Positions 19,379 to 30,200 of a stretch of DNA of 64,000 nt are shown here, one piece after another. Where the stretch lies: the NCBI RefSeq assembly GCF_000820225.1, contig NZ_CDDK01000024.1:40020-104019 (forward strand), written 5' to 3'. Every line of letters starts with the position of its first letter. Positions within the stretch are counted from its first letter, which is position 1. The notes beneath the pieces were generated by a model that did no database searches, was not told the origin of the DNA, and saw only the letters and a list, made by a program, of their open reading frames with translations. Source of the stretch: Aeromonas veronii bv. veronii (GTDB lineage Bacteria > Pseudomonadota > Gammaproteobacteria > Enterobacterales > Aeromonadaceae). Both the position numbers and the translations under genes were made by a program.

Positions 19379-21436
19379 TTACACCAGACCCAGGCCGGTA
19401 ATGACCAGATCAATCAGCTTGATGCCGATAAACGGCACCAGCAGGCCGCCGACACCGTAGATCAGCAGGTTGCGGCGCAGCAGGCTGGCGGCCGAGCCTT
19501 TCAGGTCGACACCACGTAGCGCTAGCGGCACCAGCGCCACAATGATCAGGGCGTTGAAGATGATGGCCGACAGGATGGCGCTCTGCGGGCTGCCCAGCTG
19601 CATCAGGTTCAGCGCCCCCAGTTGCGGGTAGGCGGCGATGAACAGGGCCGGCAGGATGGCAAAGTACTTGGCCACGTCGTTGGCGATGGAGAAGGTGGTC
19701 AGGGCGCCACGGGTCACCAGCAGCTGTTTGCCGACCAGCACCACATCCAGCAGCTTGGTGGGGTTGGAGTCGAGATCCACCAGATTGCCCGCCTCCTTGG
19801 CGGCCTGGGTACCCTCGTTCATGGCCAGCCCCACGTCAGCCTGCGCCAGTGCGGGCGCATCGTTGGCGCCATCACCGCACATGGCGACCAGACGGCCATC
19901 GGCCTGCTCCTGCCGGATATAGGCGAGCTTCTTCTCTGGCGTCGCTTCGGCGATGAAGTCATCCACCCCGGCTTCGGCGGCGATGGCGGCAGCCGTTTTC
20001 GGGTTGTCACCGGTGATCATCACGGTGCGGATCCCCATATGGCGCAGGATCTGGAAGCGAGCCTTGATACCGGGCTTGATGATGTCCTTGAGGTAGACCA
20101 CTCCCAGCAGTTGCTCATGGGTACAGACCAGCAGCGGGGTACCACCCTGACGGGCGATGCTGTCGACTGACTTGAGCACCAGCTCAGGCACCGCCTTGCG
20201 GTCGAGGCTGAGGTAGTTCAACACGGCATCCACTGCCCCCTTGCGATATTGATGACCGTTGCGATCCAGTCCGCTCAGGCGAGTCTCGGCGCTGAAGGGG
20301 ATCACCTTGTCGCTCTCCAGCTGGCTAGGCTTGGCCATGCTCTTGCTGGCCAGAGTCAGGATGGATTTGCCCTCTGGGGTGTTGTCACCCAGCGAGGCCA
20401 GCATGGCCGCTTGTGCCAGCAGGGCAGGGTCGACGCCGGGGGCCGGGATCAACTCGTCGGCCATCCGGTTGCCGAAGGTGATGGTGCCGGTCTTGTCCAA
20501 CAGCAGGGTGCGCACGTCACCGGCCGCTTCCACGGCACGGCCAGACTTGGCGATGACGTTCAGCTTCACCAGTCGATCCATACCGGCAATGCCGATGGCG
20601 GAGAGCAGGCCGCCGATGGTGGTCGGGATCAGAGTGATAAAGAGAGCGATCAGGTAGAGACGCGGGACCTGGGTGCCGTTGTAGTCGAGGAACCAGGGCA
20701 GGGTGGCGACCACCAACAGGAAGATTAGGGTCAGCCCCACCAGCAGGGCGTCGAGCGCCATCTCGTTGGGGGTCTTCTGGCGCTTGGCCCCTTCCACCAG
20801 TGCAATCATCCGATCCAGCGTACTTTCGCCCGGATTGTTGCTGACGCGCACCCAGATCTCGTCGGAAACCACAGTTGTGTTGCCGGTCACGCCGCTGCGG
20901 TCGGTACCCGACTCGCGGATGACGGGGGCGGATTCGCCGGTGATGGCCGCCTCGTTGACCGAGGCGATACCGGCGATCACTTCGCCGTCGGCCGGGATCA
21001 TCTCGCCGCTGCGTACCAGCACCAGATCCCCCTTCATCAGGCTGGTGGCGGGTACCCATTCGCCCTGACCATCTTTTGCGTTAGCCACCCGGCGGGCCTT
21101 GAGCTGGCTCATGCCCGCTTTCAGGCTGTCGGCGCGGGCCTTGCCGCGCCCCTCGGCCAGGGTTTCCGCGAAGTTGGCAAACCAGAGGGTCAGCCAGAGC
21201 CAGGCGGTCAGCTGCCAGGCCAGCGAGGGGGCGACGCCGGAGAAAGGCTGCCCCAGCAGGGACTCCACGGTCGCCATGACTGCGGCCAGCCAGAGGGTGA
21301 ACAGGATGGGGCTGCCAAACAGCGCCTTGGGATTGAAGCGATAGAGGGCCTCAACCATTGCCTGGATGATCTGTGATTTCTGTTTTTTGCCCTTCACCAA
21401 CATGGTGTCGGTGCTCATTGCAGTGGACTTGCTCAT
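19379..21436 (-). CDS. kdpB: Potassium-transporting ATPase ATP-binding subunit KdpB
   Basis: P-type ATPase subunit of the high-affinity K+ pump, 685 aa (682 in E. coli). The phosphorylation motif [11 protein letters not shown] (Asp about residue 310), the TGES actuator loop ([10 protein letters not shown]), the [10 protein letters not shown] hinge motif and several membrane helices are all intact. The start is the Met of [12 protein letters not shown], since the upstream in-frame extension overlaps kdpA and is unlike the family. In the complex KdpB couples ATP hydrolysis to K+ movement captured by KdpA. Confidence 0.97.
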   Translation of the reverse strand: MSKSTAMSTDTMLVKGKKQKSQIIQAMVEALYRFNPKALFGSPILFTLWLAAVMATVESLLGQPFSGVAPSLAWQLTAWLWLTLWFANFAETLAEGRGKARADSLKAGMSQLKARRVANAKDGQGEWVPATSLMKGDLVLVRSGEMIPADGEVIAGIASVNEAAITGESAPVIRESGTDRSGVTGNTTVVSDEIWVRVSNNPGESTLDRMIALVEGAKRQKTPNEMALDALLVGLTLIFLLVVATLPWFLDYNGTQVPRLYLIALFITLIPTTIGGLLSAIGIAGMDRLVKLNVIAKSGRAVEAAGDVRTLLLDKTGTITFGNRMADELIPAPGVDPALLAQAAMLASLGDNTPEGKSILTLASKSMAKPSQLESDKVIPFSAETRLSGLDRNGHQYRKGAVDAVLNYLSLDRKAVPELVLKSVDSIARQGGTPLLVCTHEQLLGVVYLKDIIKPGIKARFQILRHMGIRTVMITGDNPKTAAAIAAEAGVDDFIAEATPEKKLAYIRQEQADGRLVAMCGDGANDAPALAQADVGLAMNEGTQAAKEAGNLVDLDSNPTKLLDVVLVGKQLLVTRGALTTFSIANDVAKYFAILPALFIAAYPQLGALNLMQLGSPQSAILSAIIFNALIIVALVPLALRGVDLKGSAASLLRRNLLIYGVGGLLVPFIGIKLIDLVITGLGLV

Positions 21437-21530
21437 TGGAAAGCTCCCAGCATCAGATAGTTGGCCATTGGCATCCGGATGGTGATCGAAAGGGTCTGGT
21501 TCATCAGAATGCACCTCCGATCAGACTCAG
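21433..21530 (-). repeat. Possible duplicated kdpA/kdpB boundary with mini-ORF
   Basis: Between kdpA and kdpB a 23-codon ORF (21433-21504) begins on the kdpA stop (TGATG) and ends on the kdpB start (ATGA). It starts [11 protein letters not shown] and ends [10 protein letters not shown]. The KdpB start is [12 protein letters not shown] and the KdpA end is [10 protein letters not shown], so the order again looks like downstream-start then upstream-end. DNA similarity is moderate, so this is a candidate, not a clear duplication. Confidence 0.45.
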
Positions 21531-23198
21531 ATGTTCGGCCACCGGGCCCAGTGCCAGCACCGGCAGGAAGGAGAGGCCACCTATCAGCAGGACGGTGATG
21601 ATCAGCAGGGTAACGAACAGCGGGCCGCTGATGGGGAAGTCCCCTACGCTCGTCTCCTGACGGGGCGCGCGGGCCAGCTGACCGGCGATGGCCAGTACCG
21701 GAATGATGTAGCCGAAGCGACCGAGCAGCATGGCCAGACCGATGGCGATGCACTGCCAGTTGTCACCGGCGGCAAAACCGGCGAAGGCGGAGCCGTTGTT
21801 GCCGGCAGCCGAGGCATAGGCATAGATGAGGCGTGACAGACCGTGCGGGCCATCATGGCCGATGATGCTGCTGGCATCCGGCATCAGCAGGGTGACACCA
21901 CCGATCACCAAAACCCCCACCGGCATGACCAGCATGCTGGCGACGACCCACTTCATTTCGGTGATGCCGAGGCGTTTGCCCAGATAGGTCGGGGTACGTC
22001 CCACCATCAGGCCGCACAGGAACACGGTCAGAAGCACGAACAGCATCATGCCGTAGATACCGGAGCCGACCCCGCCGAAGATGACCTCACCCAGCAGCAT
22101 GTTGATCATGCCCACCATGCCGCCGAGCGGAGTAAAGCTGTCGTGCATGGCGTTGACGGCACCGTTGGAGGCGGCAGTAGTCGCCACTTCCCAGATGCTG
22201 GAGAGCACAGGGCCGAAGCGGCTCTCCTTGCCTTCCCAGTTGCCAGCCATGTTGCTGGCGTCAGTAGTGAGCTGGGCGAGGGCGGGATCCGGTTTCAGCT
22301 CCTGGGAGAGGGAGACGAAGAGCCCCAGCACCAGCATGAGGGTCATGGCACCGAGAATGGCGCGGCTGTGGGCCATGTCCTTCACATAGCGGCCCAGAGT
22401 AAAGACCATGGCGGCGGCGATGGTGAGCAGGGCGACCATCTCCAGCCAGTTGGAGAGGGCTGTCGGGTTCTCGAACGGATGTGCCGAGTTGATGCCGAAG
22501 AAGCCGCCGCCGTTGGAGCCAAGCTGCTTGATGGCGATCTGCGAGGCCGCCGGGCCGAGGGGCAGCAGCTGCTCCTGACCTTCCACACCGTGGAACGACA
22601 GATAGGCGGAGAGGCTTTGCGGCACACCTTGCCATACCAGCACCAGCGCCATGATCAGCGCGATGGGCAGCAGCACATAGAGGCAGAAACGCACCAGATC
22701 CTGCCAGAAGTTGCCAAGGTTGATGGTCTGCTGACGGGCGATACCGCGGAACAGGGCAATGGCGACGGCGGCGCCCGTCCCTGCGGAGACGAAGTTCTGG
22801 GTGGTCAGGCCCACCATCTGGCTGAAGTAGGAGAGGCTGGCCTCACCGGAATAGGCTTGCCAGTTGGTGTTGGTCATAAAGCTGACCGCGGTGTTGAATG
22901 CCAGTTGCCAGCTCAGACCCGGCAGTTGTTGCGGGTTGAGGGGCAGCAACCCCTGAGCCATCAGGATCAGGAACAGCAGACCGAAACCGGCGCCGTTGAA
23001 GGCCAGCAGGCTGAGGGCGTAGGACTTCCAGTCCTGCTCCCGTCCATCGGTGCCACAGCAAGCCAGCGTGGCGCGCTCGACCGGTGCCAACCAGCGGATT
23101 TTGCCTTCAAATACCCGGTAGATGTAGTTGCCCAGCAGCGGTGCTGGTAGCAGAACCAGCAGCACGAAGGCCACCGGATAGATTATTTCTTGCCACAT
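21504..23198 (-). CDS. kdpA: Potassium-transporting ATPase potassium-binding subunit KdpA
   Basis: Channel-like K+-binding subunit, 564 aa, polytopic. Family motifs include the N-terminal [51 protein letters not shown] and LGAMTLML, with selectivity-filter-like segments of the four repeated channel domains ([36 protein letters not shown]). K+ enters here and is passed through an internal tunnel towards KdpB. The ATG has GGAACTAGAAC upstream. Its first codons are duplicated together with the kdpF end. Confidence 0.97.
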   Translation of the reverse strand: MWQEIIYPVAFVLLVLLPAPLLGNYIYRVFEGKIRWLAPVERATLACCGTDGREQDWKSYALSLLAFNGAGFGLLFLILMAQGLLPLNPQQLPGLSWQLAFNTAVSFMTNTNWQAYSGEASLSYFSQMVGLTTQNFVSAGTGAAVAIALFRGIARQQTINLGNFWQDLVRFCLYVLLPIALIMALVLVWQGVPQSLSAYLSFHGVEGQEQLLPLGPAASQIAIKQLGSNGGGFFGINSAHPFENPTALSNWLEMVALLTIAAAMVFTLGRYVKDMAHSRAILGAMTLMLVLGLFVSLSQELKPDPALAQLTTDASNMAGNWEGKESRFGPVLSSIWEVATTAASNGAVNAMHDSFTPLGGMVGMINMLLGEVIFGGVGSGIYGMMLFVLLTVFLCGLMVGRTPTYLGKRLGITEMKWVVASMLVMPVGVLVIGGVTLLMPDASSIIGHDGPHGLSRLIYAYASAAGNNGSAFAGFAAGDNWQCIAIGLAMLLGRFGYIIPVLAIAGQLARAPRQETSVGDFPISGPLFVTLLIITVLLIGGLSFLPVLALGPVAEHLSLIGGAF

Positions 23199-23345
23199 GT
23201 TCTAGTTCCTCACTCGTGGTCACGGTGCGTCAGGGCACGCATTGGATTGCTCACGAGGCTCGGCAGTTTGCTGGCCACCGGGTAGATAATTTCTTGCTGC
23301 ATATAGGTAGTCCCTCACTCGTGACTGCGCGTGAGTGCGCGCATC
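23168..23345 (-). repeat. Tandem duplication of the kdpF/kdpA boundary with chimeric mini-ORF
   Basis: Two copies about 104-105 bp apart each carry the kdpF 3' end, the spacer and the kdpA 5' end; they look roughly 80 percent identical over about 75 bp by eye. The extra copy forms a 30-codon ORF (23210-23302). It begins [10 protein letters not shown], like Kdp[11 protein letters not shown], and ends NPMRALTHRDHE, like KdpF YLMRALTRSHE. Each copy keeps the stop TGAGG.ACTA..... ATG spacing, so the mini-ORF retains a plausible ribosome site (TGAGGGACTA). kdpF, mini-ORF and kdpA all remain open. Confidence 0.88.
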
Positions 23346-23392
23346 AGATAGGCCATCAAGGCGAGGACGAGCAGCAGATATAGCCAATTCAT
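23315..23392 (-). CDS. kdpF: K+-transporting ATPase small subunit KdpF
   Basis: Single-span membrane peptide of 25 aa (MNWLYLLLVLALMAYLMRAL then TRSHE), first gene of the kdp operon. One hydrophobic helix covers residues 3-17, followed by a basic end. It is close in size to E. coli KdpF (29 aa), a lipid-like stabiliser of the KdpABC complex. GGAG lies about 7 nt before the ATG. The gene is easy to miss because of its length. Its 3' end is duplicated before kdpA. Confidence 0.85.
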   Translation of the reverse strand: MNWLYLLLVLALMAYLMRALTRSHE

Positions 23393-23472
23393 ATCGACTC
23401 CATTGAGATAATTAGCTGCGAGAGCCGATGTAAGACCATATCGACTCTGTTGGTGTCATTGACGCTGAAAAG

Positions 23473-23537
23473 GGTATGTAAAACAGGCGTAAAGGCGCCA
23501 TAAAGCGCCATGTGGCAGGCGTAAAATCGGCGTAAAG
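23473..23537 (-). promoter_or_regulatory. Repeated TTTACGCC elements upstream of kdpF (candidate KdpE operators)
   Basis: On the coding strand of kdp the region reads CTTTACGCCGATTTTACGCC and, further on, CTTTACGCCTGTTTTACATA: two pairs of 8-bp direct repeats about 11 bp apart, on one face of the helix. A small GGCGC...GCGCC inverted repeat lies between. OmpR-family regulators bind such tandem repeats, and E. coli KdpE binds T-rich TTTACAC-like repeats before kdpF, so operator function is inferred. Confidence 0.6.
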
Positions 23538-23572
23538 AACGACGGATCTGCGAGAGAAATGGCGGAGGGATC

Positions 23573-23597
23573 AAAAAACCCGGCCTGAGCCGGGTTT
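23573..23597 (-). terminator. Rho-independent terminator downstream of gor
   Basis: On the minus strand AAACCCGGC-TCA-GGCCGGGTTTTTTG is a GC-rich stem with a six-T tail. It lies beyond the duplicated gor end and ahead of the kdp control region. Confidence 0.88.
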
Positions 23598-23659
23598 GGG
23601 AGAAGGGGTTAGATGGTTGTCGAAGCCGGCTCCTCGTGAAAGGTCAACTTCAAACGTAC

Positions 23660-23728
23660 CTATCGCATTGTTACGAACTCTTCAGCGCTGGTGGGATGAG
23701 GCATGGGAACGCAGTTGTTGAAGTTGGC
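23660..23728 (-). pseudogene. Duplicated gor 3'-end fragment
   Basis: Beyond the gor stop, an imperfect copy of its last 22 codons repeats 99 bp downstream. The translated copy reads [20 protein letters not shown] plus MR and a TAG stop; gor ends [20 protein letters not shown] plus R and TAA. The repeat unit also includes the start of the 3' flank (GAAGTTGRCC). Where the two units meet they form an 11-bp inverted repeat (23720-23750). No start codon or ribosome site serves the copy, so it is a non-coding remnant. Confidence 0.85.
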
Positions 23729-23758
23729 CTGATAATGACAGGCCAACTTCATCTGCCC

Positions 23759-25108
23759 TTAACGCATAGTGACGAACTCTTCTGCACTGGTCGGATGGAT
23801 CGCCACGCAGTTGTCGAAATCAGCCTTGGTGGCACCCATCTTCATGGCGACGCCGAAACCTTGCAGGATCTCGTCCATCGCAAAGCCGATACCGTGCAAA
23901 CCGACCACCTTCTCTTCCGGGCCGACGCAGACCAGCTTCATCCGGGTGGGCTGGCGATGCTGGGTCAGCGCAGAGTACATGGCGGTGAACTGGCTGCGGT
24001 AGACCTTCACCTGGTCCTCGCCGTATTCGGCGATGGCTTCCGGTTCGGTCAGGCCTATGGTGCCGATGGGCGGGTGGCTGAACACCACGGTCGGTACCAG
24101 ATCGTAGTTGAGGTGCTCGTTCGGCTTGTTGTTGAACAGCCGTTCGGAGAGACGACGGCCCGCAGCGACGGCTACCGGGGTGAGCTGGATGCGACCCGTG
24201 TTGTCACCGACAGCATAGATGTTGGCGACAGTAGTGTTCTGGAACTTGTCGGTCGGGATAAAGCCCTTCTCGTCCAGCGCGATGCCTGCGGCGGCAAGAT
24301 TCAGGTTGTCGGTAGCCGGTACCCGGCCGATGGCCCAGATCAGGCAGTCGACGGTGAGGTGGCGACCATCTTCCAGTTGCAGGGTCAGGCTGTTGTCAGC
24401 GTTCTTGAGCACGGCTTTGGGAATGGCGTGGGTGTGCAGCTTGGGCCCTTCCTGCGCCATGATTTCGACCAGTGTCTCGTGGATCATGGGGTCGAAGTTG
24501 CGCAGCGGCGCGTGCTTGCGCACCACCAGATGGGTCTCTGAGCCGAGCGCCTGCATCACCCCTGCGATCTCGACTGCGATGTAGCCCGCACCCACTACGG
24601 CAACCCGCTTGGGTTGGCTTTGCAGATCGAAGAAACCGTCGGAGTCGATACCCAGCTCGGCACCCGGGATCGCCGGAATTTCCGGGCGGCCACCGGTGGC
24701 GATCAGGATGTGATCGGCCGTGTAGTGCTCGCCATTGACCTCGATGGTGTTGCTGCTGACGAAGCGGGCGAAGCCCTTGATGACGGTGATCTGGTTCTTG
24801 CCCAGCACGTTCTGATAGGACTGGTGAATGCGGCCTATGTAGGCCTGGCGGGACTCGACCAGCTTGGCCCAGTTGAAGTGGTTGAGGGTGGTGTCAAAGC
24901 CGTAGTCGGCGCCATATTTCAGGGCATCGGCGATCTGGCCTGCATACCACATGGCCTTCTTCGGTACGCAGCCTACGTTGACGCAGGTTCCACCCAACTC
25001 TTTGGCTTCAATCAGGGCAACTTTCTTACCGTACATGGCAGCCCGGTTGGCAGAAGCAATACCGCCGCTGCCGCCGCCGATGGCGATATAGTCAAAATGC
25101 TGTGCCAT
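23759..25108 (-). CDS. gor: Glutathione-disulfide reductase
   Basis: FAD/NADPH enzyme that reduces glutathione disulfide in the cytoplasm; 449 aa, E. coli length 450. FAD-binding [14 protein letters not shown] (about 11-24), redox-active disulfide [13 protein letters not shown] (Cys about 42 and 47), NADPH-binding [12 protein letters not shown], the FAD motif [10 protein letters not shown] and the C-terminal catalytic HPTSAEEFV with the active-site His are intact. The start is [16 protein letters not shown] hairpin lies between it and the kinase gene 76 nt upstream. Its 3' end is tandemly repeated. Confidence 0.97.
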   Translation of the reverse strand: MAQHFDYIAIGGGSGGIASANRAAMYGKKVALIEAKELGGTCVNVGCVPKKAMWYAGQIADALKYGADYGFDTTLNHFNWAKLVESRQAYIGRIHQSYQNVLGKNQITVIKGFARFVSSNTIEVNGEHYTADHILIATGGRPEIPAIPGAELGIDSDGFFDLQSQPKRVAVVGAGYIAVEIAGVMQALGSETHLVVRKHAPLRNFDPMIHETLVEIMAQEGPKLHTHAIPKAVLKNADNSLTLQLEDGRHLTVDCLIWAIGRVPATDNLNLAAAGIALDEKGFIPTDKFQNTTVANIYAVGDNTGRIQLTPVAVAAGRRLSERLFNNKPNEHLNYDLVPTVVFSHPPIGTIGLTEPEAIAEYGEDQVKVYRSQFTAMYSALTQHRQPTRMKLVCVGPEEKVVGLHGIGFAMDEILQGFGVAMKMGATKADFDNCVAIHPTSAEEFVTMR

Positions 25109-25184
25109 TGCGAGGTTCTCCGCTCATTAAGAATGCAATCACAGCATGATGGGGATAAAGCGGCTGGCTCACAAGAGCCAGCGC

Positions 25185-27152
25185 TCAGTTATGTTGGATC
25201 GGCAGGCGAATATGGAACTGGGCGCCCTGGCCCGGTTCGCTGGCACAGCTGATACGGCCTTTCAGCAGTTGCACCACCAGGTTGTAGATGATGTGGGTGC
25301 CCAGACCGCTGCCCCCCTGACCCCGCTTGGAGGTGACGAAGGGATCGAAGATGCGCGGCAAGATTTCGGGCGGGATGCCGCGGCCGTTGTCCGAGTAGTC
25401 GATAAACAGCTCTTCTCCCTGCTGTTCCACCTTGATGGTGATCTTCTTCGGTTTGTCCCAGCTGTCGAACCCGTGGTTGATGGAGTTGAGGATCAGGTTC
25501 GAGTAGATCTGGGTAAAGCTGCCCGGGAAGGAGAAGATCGACAGCTTGGGATCGCACTGGATATCCACTTCGCACTGGCTCTTCTTCAGTTTGTGGCCAA
25601 GCGAGACCACCACCTGATGGAGGTTGTCGGCGAGGCTGAAGTTGTAGCGTGCTTCCGATGACTGGTCGACAGCCACCTGTTTGAAGCTGGCGATCAGCTC
25701 GGAGGCGCGCCGCAGGTTGCTCTGCAGCAGTTGCATCGACTCGTCGAGGTTGACGGTGAACTCGTTGAGATAGGAGCGCGACAGCTGTTTTGACTCTATA
25801 TGAGATTTGAAATCGGCGACCCGCTCCTGCAGGTAGGAGGAGGCGGTCACGCTGATGCCGATGGGGGTATTGATCTCGTGTGCCACCCCGGCCACCAGCG
25901 AGCCGAGGGAGGCCATCTTCTCCGACTCCACCAGGGTTTGCTGGGCCTGTTTCAGGTCGTCGTACGCCTTGCCCAGTTGGTTGTTGGCTTCGCTCAGGCT
26001 GCGGGTACGCTCCACCACCTTGCCTTCCAGCTGCTCGTTGAGCTGGATTATCTCCCGCTCGACCTTTTTCAGCTGGGTGATGTCGTAGCCGAAGCCGATC
26101 TGGTACTTGAGGTTGGGACCATCGTAGAAGGGTACGAAGGTCCACTGCAGTACCAGCTCATGAGCCTGCTGGTCATGCATGATGACCTCTTTGTCCGCCA
26201 GTGAACCTTCCGCTGCCAGAATATCGTTCAGCTCTTCCCGTTGCGCCGGGCTGACAAAAAGATCCAGCCAGTTGTGTTGCAACAGCTCCTGCTGGTGGTA
26301 GCCGGTCAGCAGGATGGCTGCCGGGTTGATGCTGGCGATGGTGAGATCCGGCTCCATACAGCAGATGACCATGTTGGCGGAGTTGATCAGGGTGGCGGAG
26401 AAGTCCCGCTCCTTTTGCAGCTGTTCCACCGCCTGATGGCGGGCAACCAGCTCGTCACGTAGCCGGGTGCGCATCTGGTTGAGGGTGGATACCAGGGTAT
26501 CCAGCTCATCGGGTTTCTTGCGTGGCTGCGGGCGGCCTTCCAGCTCCAGTGCCATGTCGAGCCGATCGAGGTTGAACTTCTGGGCGTAGTTAGCGATGCG
26601 GTTGATGTGCCTGACCACCAGATAGTAAATGATGATCAGGATGCAAAATGAGACCACCAGGGTCTTGATGGTCTGGCTGACCATGATCAGCACCGATTTT
26701 TCGATGAGGCGCTGGTAGATCTGCTCGAGAGAGGCGGCAACGAACAGCTTGCCGACGATTTCACCCTGATAGGTGAGGTTGAATTCGCGGGAGATATCAT
26801 AGCTTTCCCGCTCGACCCCCTGGGTCAGCAGCGGGACTTCGGAGTTGCCGAGCATCTCCTTGACCATCACGAACTGCATGTTGGGCAGGTTCATGATCCC
26901 TTCAATTTGCACTTTGACCTGCTCTTCATCCAGGTTCCACAAGCTGGCGGCGATGGGTTGCAGGAACGAAGCCTCGATCTGGCCGATGCTGTCTTCGATG
27001 ACGGCGACATCCTTGCGGTAATCCCACGCGAGTTGCAGCGCCGTAATGATCATCGCCAATACGGTACTGCAGACCAGAATGTAGGAGAGCAGGCGATATG
27101 AGAGTCCGTTGCGGCCTACGGCCCTGGCGGTCTTGGAGAAGAGTCCTGACAT
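25185..27152 (-). CDS. Membrane-bound PAS sensor histidine kinase
   Basis: 655-aa sensor kinase. Two membrane segments (about residues 22-42 and 183-205) flank a periplasmic domain of about 140 aa. Then come a HAMP-like linker, a PAS domain (about 265-365), a coiled coil and a HisKA-like H-box (LAGVAHEINTPIGISVTAS), and an HATPase domain with NGRGIPPE and GSGLGTHIIYNLV. The HEINTP box is typical of NtrB/HWE-adjacent hybrid-lacking kinases. No response regulator lies beside it, so it is an orphan here. It ends with a hairpin before gor, 76 nt downstream. Signal unknown. Confidence 0.85.
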   Translation of the reverse strand: MSGLFSKTARAVGRNGLSYRLLSYILVCSTVLAMIITALQLAWDYRKDVAVIEDSIGQIEASFLQPIAASLWNLDEEQVKVQIEGIMNLPNMQFVMVKEMLGNSEVPLLTQGVERESYDISREFNLTYQGEIVGKLFVAASLEQIYQRLIEKSVLIMVSQTIKTLVVSFCILIIIYYLVVRHINRIANYAQKFNLDRLDMALELEGRPQPRKKPDELDTLVSTLNQMRTRLRDELVARHQAVEQLQKERDFSATLINSANMVICCMEPDLTIASINPAAILLTGYHQQELLQHNWLDLFVSPAQREELNDILAAEGSLADKEVIMHDQQAHELVLQWTFVPFYDGPNLKYQIGFGYDITQLKKVEREIIQLNEQLEGKVVERTRSLSEANNQLGKAYDDLKQAQQTLVESEKMASLGSLVAGVAHEINTPIGISVTASSYLQERVADFKSHIESKQLSRSYLNEFTVNLDESMQLLQSNLRRASELIASFKQVAVDQSSEARYNFSLADNLHQVVVSLGHKLKKSQCEVDIQCDPKLSIFSFPGSFTQIYSNLILNSINHGFDSWDKPKKITIKVEQQGEELFIDYSDNGRGIPPEILPRIFDPFVTSKRGQGGSGLGTHIIYNLVVQLLKGRISCASEPGQGAQFHIRLPIQHN

Positions 27153-27230
27153 GGCGTCCTTGCGGTCTGGATGTGGTGTTTTTTAGTTTAACTGCTTCAT
27201 GCACTTATGTCGTCTTTCCTGCGAAGCATA

Positions 27231-27256
27231 AAAAAGGCCCCGATACGGGGCCTTTG
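27231..27256 (-). terminator. Rho-independent terminator of the RND efflux operon
   Basis: AAAGGCCCCG-TAT-CGGGGCCTTTTTTA on the minus strand is a 10-bp stem with a six-T tail, 15-40 nt after the RND stop. Confidence 0.92.
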
Positions 27257-27270
27257 CATGTCATTGATGA

Positions 27271-30200
27271 TTAATGTCCGCCGTTTGCTTTGGGCGGAAT
27301 GGTTTCATCGAATACCGGCAAGGGTTTGTGCTCGGAAGCCAGATAGGTGTAGATCACCGGCAGCACGAACAGGGTGAACAGGGTACCGATGGCAAGACCT
27401 GCCACGATGACGATACCAATGCTGAAACGCTGTGCTGCACCGGCACCAGCGGCGTAGAGCAGCGGGATCAGACCGGCAATCATGGCGGCAGTGGTCATCA
27501 GGATCGGGCGCAGACGCACCTTGGCGGCTTGCATCACGGCTTCCATCCGGTTCATGCCGCGCAGCAGCTGCTCTTCCTTTGCTACTTCACAGATCAGGAT
27601 ACCGTGCTTGGTAATCAGACCCACCAGGGTGATGAGGCCCACCTGGGAGTAGATGTTCATGGTCGCCATACCCCATGCAAGGGCAATCAAGGCCCCGCTA
27701 ATGGCGAGCGGTACAGAGACCATGATGACCAGCGGGTCACGCACCGACTCGAACTGGATTGCCAGCACCAGGAAGATGATGGCCAGTGCCAGCGCGAAGG
27801 TGGCATAGAGCGCATTGCCTTCGGTGACGAACTGACGGGCTTCACCCATGAAGTCGTAACGATAGCCTTGCGGCAGCTTCTCGTCGGCGGTGGTCTGGAA
27901 CCAGTTGATCGCATCACCCATGGCCACGCCCGGAGCCGGAACGGCGCCGATGGTGGCGGAGTTCAGCTGGTTGAAGTGGGGCAGGGCGCGGGGCTCGCCA
28001 ACCACTTCAATGCTGATCAGGCTGCCGAGCGGGATCGACTTGCCGTCGGCGGCCCGCACGTAATAGCCCTTGATGGACTCCGGATTGAGACGGTACTTGC
28101 GCTCGACCTGCGGGATCACCTCGTAGGAGCGGCCATCCAGGTCGATACGGTTGACGTAACCGTCCGCCATCATGGTGCCCATGGTGATACCGATATCCTG
28201 CATGGTGATGCCGTAGGCACCCGCCTTGTCCTTGTCGATGCGGATCTTCATGGTGGCGGAGTCGTAGTTCAGATCGAGATCCGAATAGACGAACTGACCG
28301 TTACTCTGCGCCGCTGCAAGAATTTCACCGGCCACCAGGAACAGGCTTTCGAAGCTGTTCGGGGTGGTGATGACGAACTGGATCGGCAGACCACTCGATG
28401 CACCCGGCAGTTCCGGGAACTGGAAGGTGGTGATAGCCATACCCGGGATGTCTTTCACCAGATTGGCGACCCGGTCCAGCACCTCTTTCTGGCTCGCTTC
28501 ACGCTGGCTCCAGGGCACCATGGAGGCGATACCGAACGCCTGGTTGGCGTTGAACACCCCGGAGAAGACCTGGGAGAAGGCGATCTCGGGCTGGTCGTCC
28601 AGGATCTTGTTCACATCCGCCATGGTGTTTTCGATGTAGTCCAGGTTGGCGTTGGACGGTGCGGTACCCAGCACGGCCATTACCCCCTTGTCCTCTGACG
28701 GTGCCAGTTCGCTCGGGATGAACTTGAACAGCAACGGCAGGCTGGCGAAGACGATGACGGCGAACACCACGATAACGGGGCGCTTTTTCATCACGGCGTG
28801 CAGCATGCTGTCGTAGCGATCGGTCATCCGCTCCAGCAGGTGGTGGACTGTGCTCTCGAACTTGCCCGGCTGCTCGTTGGCCTTGAGCATCTTGGAACAC
28901 ATCATCGGGGACAGAGTCAGGGCGATGATGCCCGAGACGAACACGGCGCCAGCCAGCGTCAGGGCAAACTCCTTAAACAGGGAGCCTGTGATACCACCCA
29001 TCAGGGCGATAGGGGCGTATACCGCCGCCAGAGTAACCGTCATGGCGATAACCGGCACCGCAATTTCACGGGTACCGATAATGGCGGCCCGGAAGGGTTC
29101 TTCCCCCTCCTTGATATGACGGTCGACGTTCTCCAGCACCACGATGGCGTCATCCACCACCAGACCGATCGCCAGCACCATCGCCAGCAGGGTCATCAGG
29201 TTTATCGAGAAGCCGAACATATCCATCATCATCACTACGCCGATAAGACTGAGCGGAATGGTGATGATCGGAATGATGACCGCGCGGAACGAACCGAGGA
29301 ACAGGGTGATGACCACCAGAACGATGGCGGCAGCCTCCAGGATGGTCTTGATAACCTCGTGGATGGACTCGTTGATCGCCACTGTTGAGTCATACATCAC
29401 GTTGAGGCGCATGGTGCTCGGCATATTGCGCTCAAGGCTCGGCAGCAACGCCAGCACATCGTGGGCGATGTTGATGGGGTTGGCTGTCGGCGCGGCGTTG
29501 ACCGCCATGACCACTGCTTCGCGGCCGTTGGCGCTGGCGCGATAGATGTCGTGGCTCTTCTCGAGGGTCACCTTGGCAATGTCGGAAAGGCGGATCACCT
29601 TGCCGTCACGGGTAGCAACGACCAGACGCTTCAGCTCGTCGACATCCTTGACCTGGGTCTCGGCGTTGCCGTTGAACAGGGTGAAGTAACCGGTCGCCTG
29701 ACCTGTCGCGGACTGATAGTTGTTGCTGTTGAGCACCGTCATCACGTCGCTGGCAGTCAGGTTGAAGGCCGCCATCTTGGCTGGATCCAGCCATACCCGC
29801 AGGGCAAACTCGACACCGCCGTAGAGGTCAACCTTGGAGACCCCGCCGACAGTAAAGAGCTGCGGCTTGATAACCCGCTCCAGATAGTCGGTGATCTGGC
29901 TGGAATTGAGCTCCGGGCTGGTAAAGCCGAGGTAGAGCACCGCCGTGGTTGAACCGGTGGAGGAGGTGACCGACGGGTCTTCCGCCTCTTTCGGCAACTG
30001 GGATCGCACCGAGTTCACCTTCGCCAGGATGTCGGACAGCGCGGCGTTGGGGTCGGTGTTGAGCTTCATGTACGCAGTGATGGTGGAGCTGCCCAGCTGG
30101 CTGGAGGAGGTCATGAAGTCGATGTTGTCGGCTTGCGCGACCGCCTGTTCCAGCGGTTGGGTGATGAACCCCTGGATCAGATCAGAACTGGCGCCATAGT

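Noticed and set aside
23389..23574. 61-codon frame upstream of kdpF on the same strand
   Set aside because: It runs through the repeated TTTACGCC operator region and the gor terminator end, has no ribosome site and no signal of a real protein.
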